Shown here piece by piece: positions 20,371 through 29,681 of a DNA stretch of 64,000 nt. Source of the stretch: Bacillus sp. USDA818B3_A (GTDB lineage: Bacteria; Bacillota; Bacilli; Bacillales; Cytobacillaceae); NCBI RefSeq assembly GCF_009928415.1, contig NZ_JAABNN010000003.1, forward strand, positions 617,115 to 681,114, written 5' to 3'. How positions within the stretch are numbered: the stretch's first letter is position 1; every line of letters starts with the position of its first letter. Both the position numbers and the translations under genes were made by a program. The notes under the pieces were generated by a model. The model made no database searches. It had not been told where the DNA came from and saw only the letters and a list, made by a program, of their open reading frames with translations.

Positions 20371-21648
20371 TTATTTCTTATTTTCAACTAAGAAGTTAAC
20401 TGCTTTTTGAAGTTGAAGATCACCTTTGATGCCATCAACGCCGCCAAGAGCTTGCTTAATAGCGTCAACAGGCATATTGTACATGCCAGCCATTCTTTCA
20501 AGTTCAGCGTTCACATCTTCTTCTGATACTTCGATGTTTTCTTGCTTAGCAATCGCTTCAAGTGTAAGGTTGATTTTCACACGCTTCTGTGCATCTTCCT
20601 TCATTTGTTCACGAAGAGCATTTTCATCTTGACCAGAGAATTGGAAGTAAAGCTCAAGGTTCATGCCTTGCATTTGCAGGCGTTGTTCGAATTCTTGAAG
20701 CATACGGTTTACTTCAGTAGTCACCATTACTTCAGGAACTTCTACTTCTGAATTTTCAGCAGCTTTTTCAACTAAAGTATCACGAAGGTTGTGTTCTGCT
20801 TCATGCTTTTTGCTGTCTTCTAAACGAGTTTTGATTTTTTCTTTTAATGCATCTAAAGTTTCCACTTCATCGTCTACATCTTTAGCAAACTCGTCATCTA
20901 ACTCAGGAAGTTCTTTTCCTTTGATTTCATGTACAGTTACTTTGAAAACAGCTGGTTTACCAGCAAGCTCTGCAGCATGGTATTCTTCTGGGAATGTAAC
21001 TTCCACATCTTTAGATTCGCCAGCTTTTACGCCAACTAATTGCTCTTCAAAACCTGGGATGAATGAGCCAGAACCAAGTTCTAATGAATGATTTTCAGCT
21101 TTTCCGCCTTCAAATGCTTCGCCATCAACGAAACCTTCGAAGTCAAGAACAACTGTGTCACCATTTTCAGCAGCAGTATCTTCTTTAACAACAAGCTCAG
21201 CTTGACGTTCTTGCATTGTTTTTAATTCGTTTGCAACATCTTCATCAGTTACAGCAGTATCGATTTCTTCTACTTCTAAGCCTGTGTACTCGCCTAATTT
21301 CACTTCAGGCTTCACTTGTACTGTTGCTTTGAAGATAAGGTCTTTACCTTTTTCCATTTGCTCGATGTCGATATCAGGACGGTCGATTGGCTCAATGCCA
21401 GTTTCGTCAATTGCATTTCCGTAAGCTTCTGGAAGAAGAATATCTAATGCATCTTGGTAAAGAGCTTCTACACCGAAACGCTTTTCGAACATTCCACGAG
21501 GCATTTTACCTTTACGGAATCCTGGAACGTTTACTTGCTTAACCACTTTTTGGAATGCCGCGTCTAGGCCTTTGTTTACCTCTTCAGCACTTACTTCAAT
21601 AGTAAGGACGCCTTGGTTTCCTTCTAATTTTTCCCATTTTGCTGTCAT
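20371..21648 (-). CDS. tig: Trigger factor, ribosome-bound chaperone and peptidyl-prolyl isomerase
   Basis: Binds nascent chains at the exit tunnel. The start [16 protein letters not shown] is the typical one and has GGAGGG upstream, so I trim 42 residues from the longest ORF; the result is 425 residues. The ribosome-binding signature is [19 protein letters not shown]. The FKBP-type domain follows ([29 protein letters not shown]) and the helical C-domain ends the protein. It lies between ysoA and clpX as in B. subtilis. Confidence 0.98.
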   Translation of the reverse strand: MTAKWEKLEGNQGVLTIEVSAEEVNKGLDAAFQKVVKQVNVPGFRKGKMPRGMFEKRFGVEALYQDALDILLPEAYGNAIDETGIEPIDRPDIDIEQMEKGKDLIFKATVQVKPEVKLGEYTGLEVEEIDTAVTDEDVANELKTMQERQAELVVKEDTAAENGDTVVLDFEGFVDGEAFEGGKAENHSLELGSGSFIPGFEEQLVGVKAGESKDVEVTFPEEYHAAELAGKPAVFKVTVHEIKGKELPELDDEFAKDVDDEVETLDALKEKIKTRLEDSKKHEAEHNLRDTLVEKAAENSEVEVPEVMVTTEVNRMLQEFEQRLQMQGMNLELYFQFSGQDENALREQMKEDAQKRVKINLTLEAIAKQENIEVSEEDVNAELERMAGMYNMPVDAIKQALGGVDGIKGDLQLQKAVNFLVENKK

Positions 21649-21818
21649 ACCTTTTTTTCCCTCCAACAAATCTATTCTCATTTCATTCGATAACGAATTA
21701 GAGTCGAAAAATGTCTTGTCTATCAAGTCATTTTCCTTTTTTAAATGTAAAATATAGTTTTTTACACAATGCAACCCCTACATTATAACATAGACTCGAC
21801 TTCTTTCAACACCGAGTC

Positions 21819-22838
21819 CTAAATATTAGGGTAGGAAATTTTCTCAATTGTCTCTATTTGCTCTCTAGCTTTCTCTAGATCAGGGATTTCAGCTCCGTAT
21901 TTTCTTGCTATTTTGCTAATTTCCGGGGCCATTCCCAAGTATTCTTGCGCCAGGAGTTCAAAAGCGGCGGCCCATGCCTCTCTCGATTCAGGCTCAAGAT
22001 CGAAAGGGAAACTAATAAAAAAGGTTCTCTCTACGATATTGACCGAGTGTTCATAAAGACCAGGATTTTTACTTTCTAATTGCTCTTCAAGTATGGCCTT
22101 TATCTCTGCCATTTTAGGCTGCTCTCTTACATCAGGAAGCTGCAGGGGTATGAAGTCTTCTATAGAAGCGAATTTTTCAACAGTCAGTTCTTTTTCTATT
22201 TCTTGTTCTTTTAATAGATTTAGTAACATCGTTTTTAAAAATGGATGGCCAGCTTTTGCCTTTAAGTAATCCGTGATATCCTCTAAATAGGGCCGGATGT
22301 TCTTGTCCGCTAAATTAGCTGCTACTCGCATTTGCTCATTAATGTCCTCAATCGCAAATAAGTTCAGACCTGCAGCTTCCTCTTCTATTTCATTCATTTC
22401 TTGGGCCTCGCGGCTGTCTGCCATCCGGCTGCTAAATTGTAAGATCGTCAGAAAATGATCATATTTCTCTGGAGGAATTTCTCTTTCGTCTAAGAGTGCT
22501 TCAATGGTGGTAACAATTTCCCGGTATTCATGTAGTTGGATAAGGACGGTCAGATACAGATCGACCATCTGAAAATAATCACCAATCCCTTTTAACAGCA
22601 TCTCATTTGCAAGAGATTTAGCTTTTTTAAAGGCCCCTGCCTCAAAATAGGCCACCACCAGTCCAATTAATATGTTTTCATTATCTGGGTCGAGCTCGCA
22701 TGCTTCTTCTAAAAGGGGAATCGCTTCATGGAATTTTTTGTTTTCGAGGCTCTCCAACCCTTTGTCCGTTAATCTTTTGTCGAGTCCGGGAAAGAAGATG
22801 ACGTTATCTTTTCGTTTTACTTGTCCCCGTTTTTTCAT
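21819..22838 (-). CDS. ysoA: TPR-repeat protein YsoA, function unknown
   Basis: Predicted 339-residue cytoplasmic protein, the same length as B. subtilis YsoA and in the same place upstream of tig. TPR-like helical repeats are seen at about residues 22-110 (GLESLENKKFHEAIPLLEEACELDPDNENI and the next unit). The middle and C-terminal parts are acidic and helical without a catalytic motif. Its position beside tig hints at a link to protein folding, but that is inference. Confidence 0.9.
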   Translation of the reverse strand: MKKRGQVKRKDNVIFFPGLDKRLTDKGLESLENKKFHEAIPLLEEACELDPDNENILIGLVVAYFEAGAFKKAKSLANEMLLKGIGDYFQMVDLYLTVLIQLHEYREIVTTIEALLDEREIPPEKYDHFLTILQFSSRMADSREAQEMNEIEEEAAGLNLFAIEDINEQMRVAANLADKNIRPYLEDITDYLKAKAGHPFLKTMLLNLLKEQEIEKELTVEKFASIEDFIPLQLPDVREQPKMAEIKAILEEQLESKNPGLYEHSVNIVERTFFISFPFDLEPESREAWAAAFELLAQEYLGMAPEISKIARKYGAEIPDLEKAREQIETIEKISYPNI

Positions 22839-22889
22839 AGAATCCGTCCTTCTATTTGTATTAAAAGAAAGTGTAGCATAATTTGGAAG

Positions 22890-22920
22890 TAAAAAAAACT
22901 CACCGCCCTCGGTAAGTTTT
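22890..22920 (-). terminator. Terminator after the NlpC/P60 gene
   Basis: Arms AAAACTCACC (22895-22904) and GGTAAGTTTT (22911-22920), then a T run on the minus strand. Confidence 0.7.
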
Positions 22921-22925
22921 GATAG

Positions 22926-23375
22926 TTAGATGCGTTTTGCGCCAATAAATCTTGGCTTCCAGTAAACGTTGTTCGTATAAGCAATGGAAACTCCTTTTGA
23001 TGAAGCCGCTTGAATCATTTGTCCGTTTCCGATGTAGATGGCTACATGGTTAGGTTTACTTGCCTTGTTTGGTGCAAAGAACATTAAATCTCCTACCTGC
23101 AACGTGCTGACACGCGTCCCTTTAGTATACATTTCAGCTGACGTACGAGGCAGAACTTTTCCTGCCTTGCCGTAAGAATATTTAACAAGTCCTGAACAAT
23201 CGAAACCACTTGGTGTAATGCCACCCCATTTATATGGTACTCCCAGATTTGCCTTTGCTACAGAAATTGCTTTTGTATGATATGTAGCCGCTTCCACTTT
23301 ATCGTTCAAAGAAGCGAAGAAAGTTGTCGTAAGTAAAAGGATAAAAGTCAGAGATAAGGATATTTTTTTCAGCAT
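22926..23375 (-). CDS. Secreted NlpC/P60 peptidoglycan endopeptidase
   Basis: Cleaves peptide stems in peptidoglycan (gamma-D-Glu to meso-DAP type in this family). A signal peptide covers residues about 1-29 (KKISLSLTFILLLTTTFFASLNDKVEAA). The mature part is a single NlpC/P60 domain with the catalytic cysteine in GFDCSGLVKYSYGK and histidine in KPNHVAIYIGNGQMIQAA. The start at 23375 is preceded by AGGGAGATT; an upstream in-frame ATG adds a non-signal extension. It has no LysM or SH3 repeats, which is unusual for Bacillus LytE/CwlS-type enzymes. It sits where B. subtilis has the ilv-leu region. Confidence 0.9.
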   Translation of the reverse strand: MLKKISLSLTFILLLTTTFFASLNDKVEAATYHTKAISVAKANLGVPYKWGGITPSGFDCSGLVKYSYGKAGKVLPRTSAEMYTKGTRVSTLQVGDLMFFAPNKASKPNHVAIYIGNGQMIQAASSKGVSIAYTNNVYWKPRFIGAKRI

Positions 23376-23653
23376 ATTATTTAATCTCCCTGCTGCGTTT
23401 ATGTTATCTCTACTATACAAAAGGAGAGTAACACCGATGTAACAGGTAAATTACAATTATATTACAAATTTCAACTTTTTATGCAAAAATATTCGACAAA
23501 ATTAAAATGAATTACCCTGACTAAACTCGATTCCTTCGATTGTCACGTTTTTTCATTGAATACTCCATGGGATTTTCGGACTGTATATGTCTAATGACTC
23601 ACGGTGGGTATCCTGGGCATAATACAATTTAAATACATTAGAGGTGGGATATT

Positions 23654-23839
23654 ATGCGGCTAAGAAATGGAGATTTTTATTCTAATGTTTTTACCAATAA
23701 GTTATATAGGTTAAATGAAGATGGTGACAGCAACTGGTACTTGAGTTTGCGTGATGAAGAAGGTTATCATGAAACTGAAAAGACTTCAGGTCGTGATATG
23801 ATTAGATTGATAGAAGGTGGGTATAAAAAAAGCAAATAA
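23654..23839 (+). CDS. Hypothetical protein, 61 aa
   Basis: ATG with GAGGTGGG upstream at good spacing. The short hydrophilic product (RLRNGDFYSNVFTNKLYRL...) reads like a small beta-rich domain and has no membrane segment. No family recognised. It lies 140 bp before another small plus-strand gene in an accessory patch. Confidence 0.55.
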   Translation: MRLRNGDFYSNVFTNKLYRLNEDGDSNWYLSLRDEEGYHETEKTSGRDMIRLIEGGYKKSK

Positions 23840-23977
23840 AAAAAGCTGCCCATTACTGTCAGGGTACCTGTAATCAGATGCTTTTAGTGGAAATTTGGTA
23901 AAACTTGAAACAATACAACATATTCCAAGGAAAAAGTCCACTTTATGTCGAATATAACAGCTAAAGGGGATGATCCA

Positions 23978-24187
23978 ATGAATAAAGTTGAGTTATTAAA
24001 AAGATTATTAAATGGCAGTCGAGGTAATATGTTTTCATTAGAGATTCCTACTACCAAAGAAAATGAGAAAAAGATTCAAGAATTGGTTAGAGTTTTAGAA
24101 ACAGAACAAAAAATTAAATTAAGAGAATATGTACAAAGAGAATACTCAGTTTATTTACATGGAATAATTAAGTATGCATCCGAATAA
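23978..24187 (+). CDS. Hypothetical protein, 69 aa
   Basis: I start at the ATG at 23978, which has AAAGGGGATGAT upstream; the longer reading from 23945 lacks a ribosome site. The product is charged and mainly helical (NKVELLKRLLNGSRGNMFSLEIPTT...). A terminator hairpin overlaps the stop codon, which supports a real transcript. No family recognised. Confidence 0.55.
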   Translation: MNKVELLKRLLNGSRGNMFSLEIPTTKENEKKIQELVRVLETEQKIKLREYVQREYSVYLHGIIKYASE

Positions 24188-24202
24188 TCGGATGCTTATT
24201 TT
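24176..24202 (+). terminator. Terminator after the 69-aa gene
   Basis: Arms GCATCCGA (24176-24183) and TCGGATGC (24188-24195), loop ATAA, then TTATTTTA. Confidence 0.7.
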
Positions 24203-24318
24203 AGTTTGCAAACGAACCTCTATAAAAGCACATTAAAAATTTTTATTCAAAGATGATTAGGATAATTTTTGATTATGTGATACACTTTGTTTACCATTTG
24301 ATTTACTTGTTTACATGT

Positions 24319-24352
24319 GCCCCACTCATTCGTGAGTGGGGCTCCTTGTTTT
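24319..24352 (+). terminator. Strong hairpin terminator with no ORF directly upstream
   Basis: Perfect 10-bp arms GCCCCACTCA / TGAGTGGGGC with loop TTCG, then TCCTTGTTTT. It lies about 130 bp beyond the previous terminator and gene. It may end a small untranslated RNA; see findings. Confidence 0.65.
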
Positions 24353-24357
24353 AGAAG

Positions 24358-24392
24358 AAAAAATAAAAAAAACAGACTCTATGAAGAGCCTG
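24358..24392 (-). terminator. Terminator after the cold-shock gene
   Basis: Arms CAGACTCT (24373-24380) and AGAGCCTG (24385-24392) with one mismatch, followed on the minus strand by a long T-rich run. Confidence 0.75.
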
Positions 24393-24410
24393 CTTTATTT
24401 GTTCTTATTA

Positions 24411-24611
24411 TTAAGCTTTACGCACGTTAGCTGCTTGAGCTCCACGTTGACCTTGCTCAACGTCAAAAGTAACTGTTTGACCTTCGTCTAAAGATTTGAA
24501 ACCTTCGCCTTGGATCGCTGAGAAATGAACGAATACGTCTTCTCCGCCTTCACGCTCGATGAATCCGAAACCTTTTTCTGCGTTAAACCATTTTACTTTA
24601 CCTTGTTCCAT
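24411..24611 (-). CDS. Cold-shock protein (CspA/CspD family)
   Basis: 66-residue nucleic-acid-binding OB-fold protein. RNP1 KGFGFIE and RNP2 VFVHFSAI are intact ([33 protein letters not shown]). AGGAGG precedes the ATG at 24611. The leader contains a perfect GTGTGC/GCACAC hairpin (24628-24642) just before the ribosome site, which could make translation temperature-dependent. Closest in style to B. subtilis CspB/CspD; I do not assign a letter. Confidence 0.95.
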   Translation of the reverse strand: MEQGKVKWFNAEKGFGFIEREGGEDVFVHFSAIQGEGFKSLDEGQTVTFDVEQGQRGAQAANVRKA

Positions 24612-24627
24612 TTTGTTTCCTCCTGCT

Positions 24628-24642
24628 GTGTGCTTTGCACAC
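24628..24642 (-). promoter_or_regulatory. Hairpin in the cold-shock mRNA leader next to the ribosome site
   Basis: Inverted repeat GTGTGC TTT GCACAC, 6-bp arms, two bases from the AGGAGG site on the minus strand. Candidate RNA structure for cold-dependent translation; function inferred. The stretch 24643-24913 between this leader and tRNA-Arg shows nothing else that I can support. Confidence 0.4.
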
Positions 24643-24913
24643 AATGTATTACTATCCTTGCACTCAGTGATCATCAAGACGAAAAGTTAATCTTATACTA
24701 TCCTTTACACCGAACAAAAATAATTCTTCTAAAGCATAACATCTTTTTAAAGTATTTGCAAGAAGAACTAAAGAATAATTCATTTAGATCCTCAGTAATT
24801 GTAAGGATTGCTTCTTTTTTGTCATATAGAAAAACCTCCCATGAGTTAAAATGTTCGAGTCATTTAACGTCACAAGAGGTTAATTTTGCAGGGCTTTATA
24901 GCCGCTTTTTTAG

Positions 24914-24987
24914 CGTCCCAGGAGAGATTCGAACTCCCGACCGTACGCTTAGAAGGCGTATGCTCTATCCGGCTGAGCTACTGGGAC
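24914..24987 (-). tRNA. tRNA-Arg (anticodon TCT)
   Basis: On the minus strand the acceptor arms GTCCCAG / CTGGGAC pair fully. The D-arm is GCTCAGCCGGATAGAGC, the anticodon stem-loop is TACGCCTTCTAAGCGTA with TCT in the loop, and the T-arm is CGGGAGTTCGAATCTCTCC. Length is 74 nt without encoded CCA. It reads AGA codons. Confidence 0.97.
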
Positions 24988-25060
24988 ATATCAATTATCA
25001 AAGACAAGATTTATTATATTATCCCAATATCTTATTGTCAACAGCTTTTTAGATATTTCA

Positions 25061-25086
25061 TAAAAGGGGGAAGCAGCCCCCCTTTA
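25061..25086 (-). terminator. Terminator after ysnB
   Basis: Arms AAAAGGGGG and CCCCCTTT around AAGCAGC, overlapping the ysnB stop codon. Confidence 0.65.
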
Positions 25087-25596
25087 TAGTGCAAATTCCC
25101 TTGCTAGTTCTTTGATCTCATGACCTGATAGATCAAACACAGCTAAGTGGATCTTATCATCTTGCAGATCAAGAATCACATATGTTTTTTCAAAGCGCTC
25201 ACGCGGGAGACGGATGCTTCCTGGATTAAGGAAAAGCTTACCATCAACTACTTCTGCTCCTAGGATATGGGAGTGCCCAAAACAGATAATATTGGCGTTA
25301 ACTTCGTCTGCTTTATATTTTAAATTCATTAATGTGGATTTTACCGAATAACGGTGGCCATGTGTAATAAAAAATTTACGCTCCGCTACTTCTGCTGTTG
25401 TTTCCAATGGATACTCAGCCCCAAAATCACAGTTACCCATAACCGTTAAGTAGCCCTTCATATATTTATCGGTTGGCATCAGTTGTGAATCACCGCAGTG
25501 AATCATTAAATCTACTTCCTCTAAGTGCCGTTCCCTGATGATTTCAAGTTCGTCTGTTAACCCGTGGCTGTCACTAACAATCAACACTTTGCTCAT
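25084..25596 (-). CDS. ysnB: Metallophosphoesterase YsnB (YfcE/MJ0936 type)
   Basis: Predicted phosphodiesterase of the calcineurin-like superfamily. Metal-binding motifs are in order: SDSHG near residue 8, HCGDSQ near 33, GNCD near 53, [10 protein letters not shown] near 75, and CFGHSH with NPGS near 107 and 123. 170 residues is typical. The start overlaps the rdgB stop by four bases, so the two are translationally coupled. Physiological substrate unknown. Confidence 0.93.
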   Translation of the reverse strand: MSKVLIVSDSHGLTDELEIIRERHLEEVDLMIHCGDSQLMPTDKYMKGYLTVMGNCDFGAEYPLETTAEVAERKFFITHGHRYSVKSTLMNLKYKADEVNANIICFGHSHILGAEVVDGKLFLNPGSIRLPRERFEKTYVILDLQDDKIHLAVFDLSGHEIKELAREFAL

Positions 25597-26204
25597 GACT
25601 TTTCAACTCTTTCTAAAATAGAATCTAACATCACATCAAGTTTTTTCAGGGCATTGGCACGGTGGCTGATTTTATTTTTTTCATCGGAGGATAGTTCGGC
25701 CATTGACCGGCCCTGTTCTGGCACATAAAATACTGGGTCGTATCCGAATCCGTTTGTTCCTTTAGGCTCTTTTAAAATCAGTCCTTCACAGGTGCCTGAC
25801 ACTGTTTTTGTCTCTTGTCCTGGTATTGCGATTGCCAGCGCACAGTAGAATCGTGCGGTTCTTTTTTCTTCAGGAACTTCTTGTAGTTCTGACAACACTT
25901 TGTTTGTGTTGTTCTGATCATTTTTGGACTCACCGGCATAGCGGGCAGAGTAAATCCCTGGTCTGCCGTCTAGTGCATCGACCATGAGTCCTGAGTCATC
26001 GCTAATGACCATTTTTTGAAGGGCACGGGAGACGGCCTCCGCTTTAAGGATGGCATTTTCCTCAAAAGTTGTGCCTGTTTCCTCTACCTCAGGAATTTCA
26101 GGAAAATCTAGCAATGTACGGACCTTTATCCCCCTTGAAGCAAAGATATGTTGAAATTCTTTTGCTTTGCCGGGGTTTTTAGTCGCAATAATGACTTCTT
26201 TCAT
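25593..26204 (-). CDS. rdgB: Non-canonical purine NTP pyrophosphatase (RdgB/HAM1, YsnA)
   Basis: Hydrolyses dITP, ITP and XTP to monophosphates, keeping deaminated purines out of DNA and RNA. The family start [16 protein letters not shown], the [24 protein letters not shown] motif, and the [19 protein letters not shown] segment are all present over 203 residues. AGGAGAT precedes the ATG. A 12-base match to the REP-like element GGTGTCAGGCACC lies at 25791-25802 inside the codons for V-S-G-T. Confidence 0.96.
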   Translation of the reverse strand: MKEVIIATKNPGKAKEFQHIFASRGIKVRTLLDFPEIPEVEETGTTFEENAILKAEAVSRALQKMVISDDSGLMVDALDGRPGIYSARYAGESKNDQNNTNKVLSELQEVPEEKRTARFYCALAIAIPGQETKTVSGTCEGLILKEPKGTNGFGYDPVFYVPEQGRSMAELSSDEKNKISHRANALKKLDVMLDSILERVEKS

Positions 26205-26238
26205 CTCTATCTCCTCTTTTAAATGACAGTAATTTTGG

Positions 26239-26364
26239 CTTATCCGCCAGTTAATTCATGTTATCCGCTAGTAAACTTGGTTTATCCGCAAGTAATCCAG
26301 ATTTATCCGACAGTAAACTCGGACTATCCGCCAGTAATCCCGATTTATCCGACAGTAAACTCAG
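26239..26364 (+). repeat. Tandem array B: six 21-bp units with core TTATCCGNCAGTAA
   Basis: Six contiguous 21-bp units starting at 26239, 26260, 26281, 26302, 26323 and 26344. Units alternate between TTATCCGACAGTAAACTC and TATCCGCCAGTAATCC types, which suggests duplication of a two-unit block. It fills the gap between the rph stop (10 bp away) and the rdgB start. Read on the gene strand the array is open in one frame (S/A-D-K heptads) and gives CGGATAA in each unit. See findings. Confidence 0.92.
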
Positions 26365-26374
26365 ACCGGCCAAC

Positions 26375-27130
26375 TTATTTCTTCCGTCTATTCTCAATCT
26401 TTTTAATAATATCCTCACCCAGTGCAGCTTTCTGCTTCTCAAATAATTCCATCAATCCTTCTTGAGCTGCAGACAGCAAGCCTTGGAGTTGATCATAAGA
26501 GAAGGTAGACTCTTCGCCCGTCCCTTGCAGCTCAACAAACTCCCCATTGCCTGTCATCACCACATTCATATCCACTTCAGCCTTCGAATCCTCGGCATAA
26601 TTTAAATCAAGCACAACCTGTCCACCTTTTAGAATCCCAACACTGGTAGCAGCTAAGTAATCGATGATTGGATATCTTGAAAAAGACTTTTTTTCGGATA
26701 ACTTATTTAAGGCAAGCGTAAGCGCAACAAACGCACCAGTAATCGATGCAGTCCGCGTGCCGCCATCTGCTTGAATGACGTCACAGTCAATCCAGACCGT
26801 TCTCTCGCCAAGTGCACTTAAATCAACAATAGCCCGAAGCGCCCGGCCAATCAGACGCTGAATCTCCATTGTCCGGCCGGAAACTTTTCCTTTTGAAGAT
26901 TCGCGAATATTTCTTGTTTCTGTTGCCCGAGGAAGCATGGAATATTCCGCTGTAATCCACCCTTTTCCTTCCCCCCTCATAAAGTGAGGAACCCTGTCCT
27001 CGATGCTGGCGGTACATATTACCTTTGTATTCCCTACCGAGATAAGGACAGAACCTTCCGGATGCATTAAATAATTGGTTTCAATATGTATAGGTCTTAA
27101 GCTTAACGGGCTTCTTCCATCAACGCGCAC
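26375..27130 (-). CDS. rph: Ribonuclease PH
   Basis: Phosphorolytic 3'-5' exoribonuclease that trims tRNA 3' ends. The GTG start at 27130 has AAGGAGG upstream and gives the standard opening [13 protein letters not shown]. Other signatures: [31 protein letters not shown] segment ([18 protein letters not shown]), and [18 protein letters not shown]. 251 residues. It is followed by rdgB and ysnB with array B between. Confidence 0.97.
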   Translation of the reverse strand: MRVDGRSPLSLRPIHIETNYLMHPEGSVLISVGNTKVICTASIEDRVPHFMRGEGKGWITAEYSMLPRATETRNIRESSKGKVSGRTMEIQRLIGRALRAIVDLSALGERTVWIDCDVIQADGGTRTASITGAFVALTLALNKLSEKKSFSRYPIIDYLAATSVGILKGGQVVLDLNYAEDSKAEVDMNVVMTGNGEFVELQGTGEESTFSYDQLQGLLSAAQEGLMELFEKQKAALGEDIIKKIENRRKK

Positions 27131-27162
27131 AACTTTTCCTCCTTATCAAAACGCTAATTCAA

Positions 27163-27197
27163 ATAAAGAAGAGGCGGCTATAATGAGCCAACCTCTT
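27163..27197 (-). terminator. Terminator after gerM
   Basis: Arms AGAGGCGGCT (27170-27179) and AGCCAACCTCT (27186-27196) with a small bulge, then TCTTTATTTG on the minus strand. Confidence 0.65.
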
Positions 27198-27232
27198 ACA
27201 TGGTCAATATATAGTATAACAAAAATGCTTTT

Positions 27233-28309
27233 TTAATAACTACCTGTATTGACTTTTTCTGGACGAGTTACCGGTTCTGAAACACTCTTACCTTGATCAT
27301 TCTTTATGCCGGCCTTACCGTTAACCTCTACAGCCACTTTTTCTACCCCCTGTTGTTCTGTCAGAGAAAGAACTAGCGCATCTAGTAAAGATTGCGAGAT
27401 TTCTTTTTTATCAAAGCTATCATAAATATTCTTGTTAAAGTTTAATGTAACAGTTCCGTCTTCATACTTTGGTGCTTCAAGCAGCTTTACATCTGACATA
27501 AATTCTGAAACAAGAGTAGACTTCGCACTTGGTCCCTTAATTAATTGGTCAATAACCGCTGCATAATTATCTTTCTCCGAATTGCTAATCCGGCGGGTGA
27601 CTGGAACATAATAATAAGAGCCCTCTTCACCGCCCATGTAATAAATGGTGACTGGTTTTGTATTCGCAATATCGACCACACCACTGTTATCAATATTAAT
27701 TCCAGTGGCTCTTGATAGATTCTCGCTGATTGGGGTGCCATTGACAGGCATTTCAGTTAAATCATGTCCATTCATTTGTAGCTTGACCGACTTTACGTTA
27801 TCAAATTGCGTTAACGTCCAAGTGACAGATTGGAGAATTTTTTGTTCATCCTCTGGCTGATAATTTTTGAATTCCTTTGAAAAATTAACGATTGCTAACC
27901 CATTATCCTTAATGTTTACCGAGATGTCTGTATCCTCTGGAAGTACCGCCCTAAAATCATTTGGCAGCATGTCGGTGACAGGGCCATTTGCGACTAAATA
28001 CTGAAGGGCCTGTTTGGCAACTGAAGTCGTTTTTGGAAGAGCTAATGTTTGAGGAACAACATAGCCATCCTTGTCAATCAAGTACAGTTCCATCTTTACT
28101 GTGTCTTTTGCAGCAGCCTTTTCTTTCACAGTAGTCTCTTTACTTACATCTTTACTTACATCTTTACTTACATTCTCTTCCTTCACCGTAACCGTTTTTG
28201 GCGGATCGATTTGCTTTTGCGTCTCTTTGTTTAATAACCCGCAGCCCGAAAGTAGAATAGTCGAAGTTAATACAGTGGCACCAATGATTTTTGCTTTATT
28301 TTTGGACAC
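27233..28309 (-). CDS. gerM: Germination/sporulation lipoprotein GerM
   Basis: Lipoprotein with two GerMN domains, needed in B. subtilis for engulfment-stage stability of the mother-cell/forespore channel and for germination. The signal ends in a lipobox LLSGC with the lipidated cysteine at residue 23. GerMN domain 1 covers about residues 75-205 and domain 2 about 215-345 (TVTLNFNKNIYDSFD...LTEQQGVEKVAVEVNG). The linker contains a triplicated V-S-K-D/E, encoded by a 12-bp tandem repeat near 28138-28174 that could vary in copy number. Confidence 0.94.
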   Translation of the reverse strand: MSKNKAKIIGATVLTSTILLSGCGLLNKETQKQIDPPKTVTVKEENVSKDVSKDVSKETTVKEKAAAKDTVKMELYLIDKDGYVVPQTLALPKTTSVAKQALQYLVANGPVTDMLPNDFRAVLPEDTDISVNIKDNGLAIVNFSKEFKNYQPEDEQKILQSVTWTLTQFDNVKSVKLQMNGHDLTEMPVNGTPISENLSRATGINIDNSGVVDIANTKPVTIYYMGGEEGSYYYVPVTRRISNSEKDNYAAVIDQLIKGPSAKSTLVSEFMSDVKLLEAPKYEDGTVTLNFNKNIYDSFDKKEISQSLLDALVLSLTEQQGVEKVAVEVNGKAGIKNDQGKSVSEPVTRPEKVNTGSY

Positions 28310-28384
28310 ATGAATTCCCCCCTAAGACAGTTTGTACTAACATATATACGAGCCTTATGAAAAAATAGACCGCCTTAGCAAAGA

Positions 28385-28414
28385 AAAAATAAAAGAAGCT
28401 CCCCTCGGCGGAAG
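28385..28414 (-). terminator. Terminator after racE
   Basis: Minus-strand stem AGCTTCC / GGGAGCT with loop GCCGAG, followed by TCTTTTATTTTTTC. Confidence 0.65.
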
Positions 28415-28420
28415 CTCCTT

Positions 28421-29215
28421 CTAAAGTTTTATTTTATTGACATTGTTTACAGGTATGCCGAGCCATTGAGAGGCAATTTTTGAAAAAAGTCTTTTCGAAC
28501 CTGTAGTGTAGAACTCGTGCTCCGGTTCTTCGTCACACTCGTCCAGCAAATCATTATATTGGAGAATGGCACTAATTTCTCGTGCGGTTTCGTCACCGGA
28601 ACTAATGACCTTTACTTTTTCGCCCATGACATTCTTAATAAGGGGTTCAAGTAATGGATAATGGGTACATCCTAATATTAAGGTATCTAAATTTTGTTCC
28701 AACAGCGGTTGTAAGGATTCCTCTACAATTCTCTCAGGAATGGCTCCCGTATATTCTCCGCTTTCCACAAGAGGAACAAATTTTGGGCAGGCCTGACTAG
28801 TTACAAACAGCCTGCTGTTCAGCGATTTTAACGCTTTTTCATAGGCCCCGCTTTTGACTGTTCCAAGTGTACCGATAATACCGACCCGGTAATTTTTGGT
28901 TTGTTTAATAGCGGCTCGGGCCCCAGGGTTAATCACCCCAATCACAGGAATCGATAATTCTTTCCGAATTTCGTCTAACGCTGCCGCAGTTGCCGTATTG
29001 CAGGCGATAACAAGCATTTTGATCTTCTTTTCTAATAGAAAAGAAGTTAGTTCCCAGGTAAACCTCTTTACCTCCTGCCTTGATCTTGGACCATATGGGC
29101 AGCGGGCAGTATCTCCTAGATAGATGATTTTCTCATTCGGAAGCTGCCTCATCACTTCTTTGGCGACAGTTAATCCACCGACACCAGAATCTATAACACC
29201 TATTGGTTGTTTCAA
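28421..29215 (-). CDS. racE: Glutamate racemase
   Basis: Makes D-glutamate for peptidoglycan. Both catalytic cysteines are present, in [15 protein letters not shown] and [10 protein letters not shown], and the opening is the usual [19 protein letters not shown] place the start at the TTG at 29215 with AGAGGCGAG upstream; the longest ORF would overlap the MarR gene. This gives 264 residues, close to B. subtilis RacE (272). It lies 13 bp after the MarR gene. Confidence 0.96.
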   Translation of the reverse strand: MKQPIGVIDSGVGGLTVAKEVMRQLPNEKIIYLGDTARCPYGPRSRQEVKRFTWELTSFLLEKKIKMLVIACNTATAAALDEIRKELSIPVIGVINPGARAAIKQTKNYRVGIIGTLGTVKSGAYEKALKSLNSRLFVTSQACPKFVPLVESGEYTGAIPERIVEESLQPLLEQNLDTLILGCTHYPLLEPLIKNVMGEKVKVISSGDETAREISAILQYNDLLDECDEEPEHEFYTTGSKRLFSKIASQWLGIPVNNVNKIKL

Positions 29216-29228
29216 AAATCTCGCCTCT

Positions 29229-29681
29229 TTATTCACGCATTTCTTGATGCATTTTACTAAAGTTGGATTGAAGAAGTAAGATTTCATCCATTGAAAAGTT
29301 TTTTAATACTTCATCTAGATACGCTTGGCGTTTCTTAATCACTTCATCAATGATTCTTTTTCCTTCTTCTAATAAATGAATCCGAACCACGCGCCGGTCG
29401 CTTGGATCTTTCACCCGTTCCACCAGCAGATTCTTCTCCATTCGGTCAACTAAATCAGTCGTTGTACTGCACGCCAAATACATTTTAGTTGAAAGTTCGC
29501 CAATCGTCATATCTCCCTCTTCAAAAAGCCATTGTAAGGCCACGAATTGTGGAGGGGTGATTTTGTAATTACTTAACATTTCCCTGCCCTTTTGCTTAAT
29601 GATCCCAGAAATATAACGAAGGTCTTTTTCAATCGCAGCAATAATGTCCACTGTAACTTTTTGTGGATTTTCGAGTTCCAT
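29229..29681 (-). CDS. ysmB: MarR-family regulator YsmB
   Basis: 150-residue winged-helix repressor. The recognition region [49 protein letters not shown] is typical MarR, with wing residues DRR. It is co-directional with racE and only 13 bp before it, as in B. subtilis, so it may control racE or other envelope genes. The ligand is unknown. Confidence 0.92.
   Translation of the reverse strand: MELENPQKVTVDIIAAIEKDLRYISGIIKQKGREMLSNYKITPPQFVALQWLFEEGDMTIGELSTKMYLACSTTTDLVDRMEKNLLVERVKDPSDRRVVRIHLLEEGKRIIDEVIKKRQAYLDEVLKNFSMDEILLLQSNFSKMHQEMRE

Noticed and set aside
24914..24987. tRNA-Arg as an attachment site of an integrated element
   Set aside because: No integrase gene and no direct repeat of the tRNA 3' end seen within the window.
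26251..26442. Minus-strand ORF of 63 aa with L-L-S/A-D-K repeats as a protein gene
   Set aside because: It overlaps the rph 3' end in another frame and has no ribosome site; the openness follows from the 21-bp period of array B.
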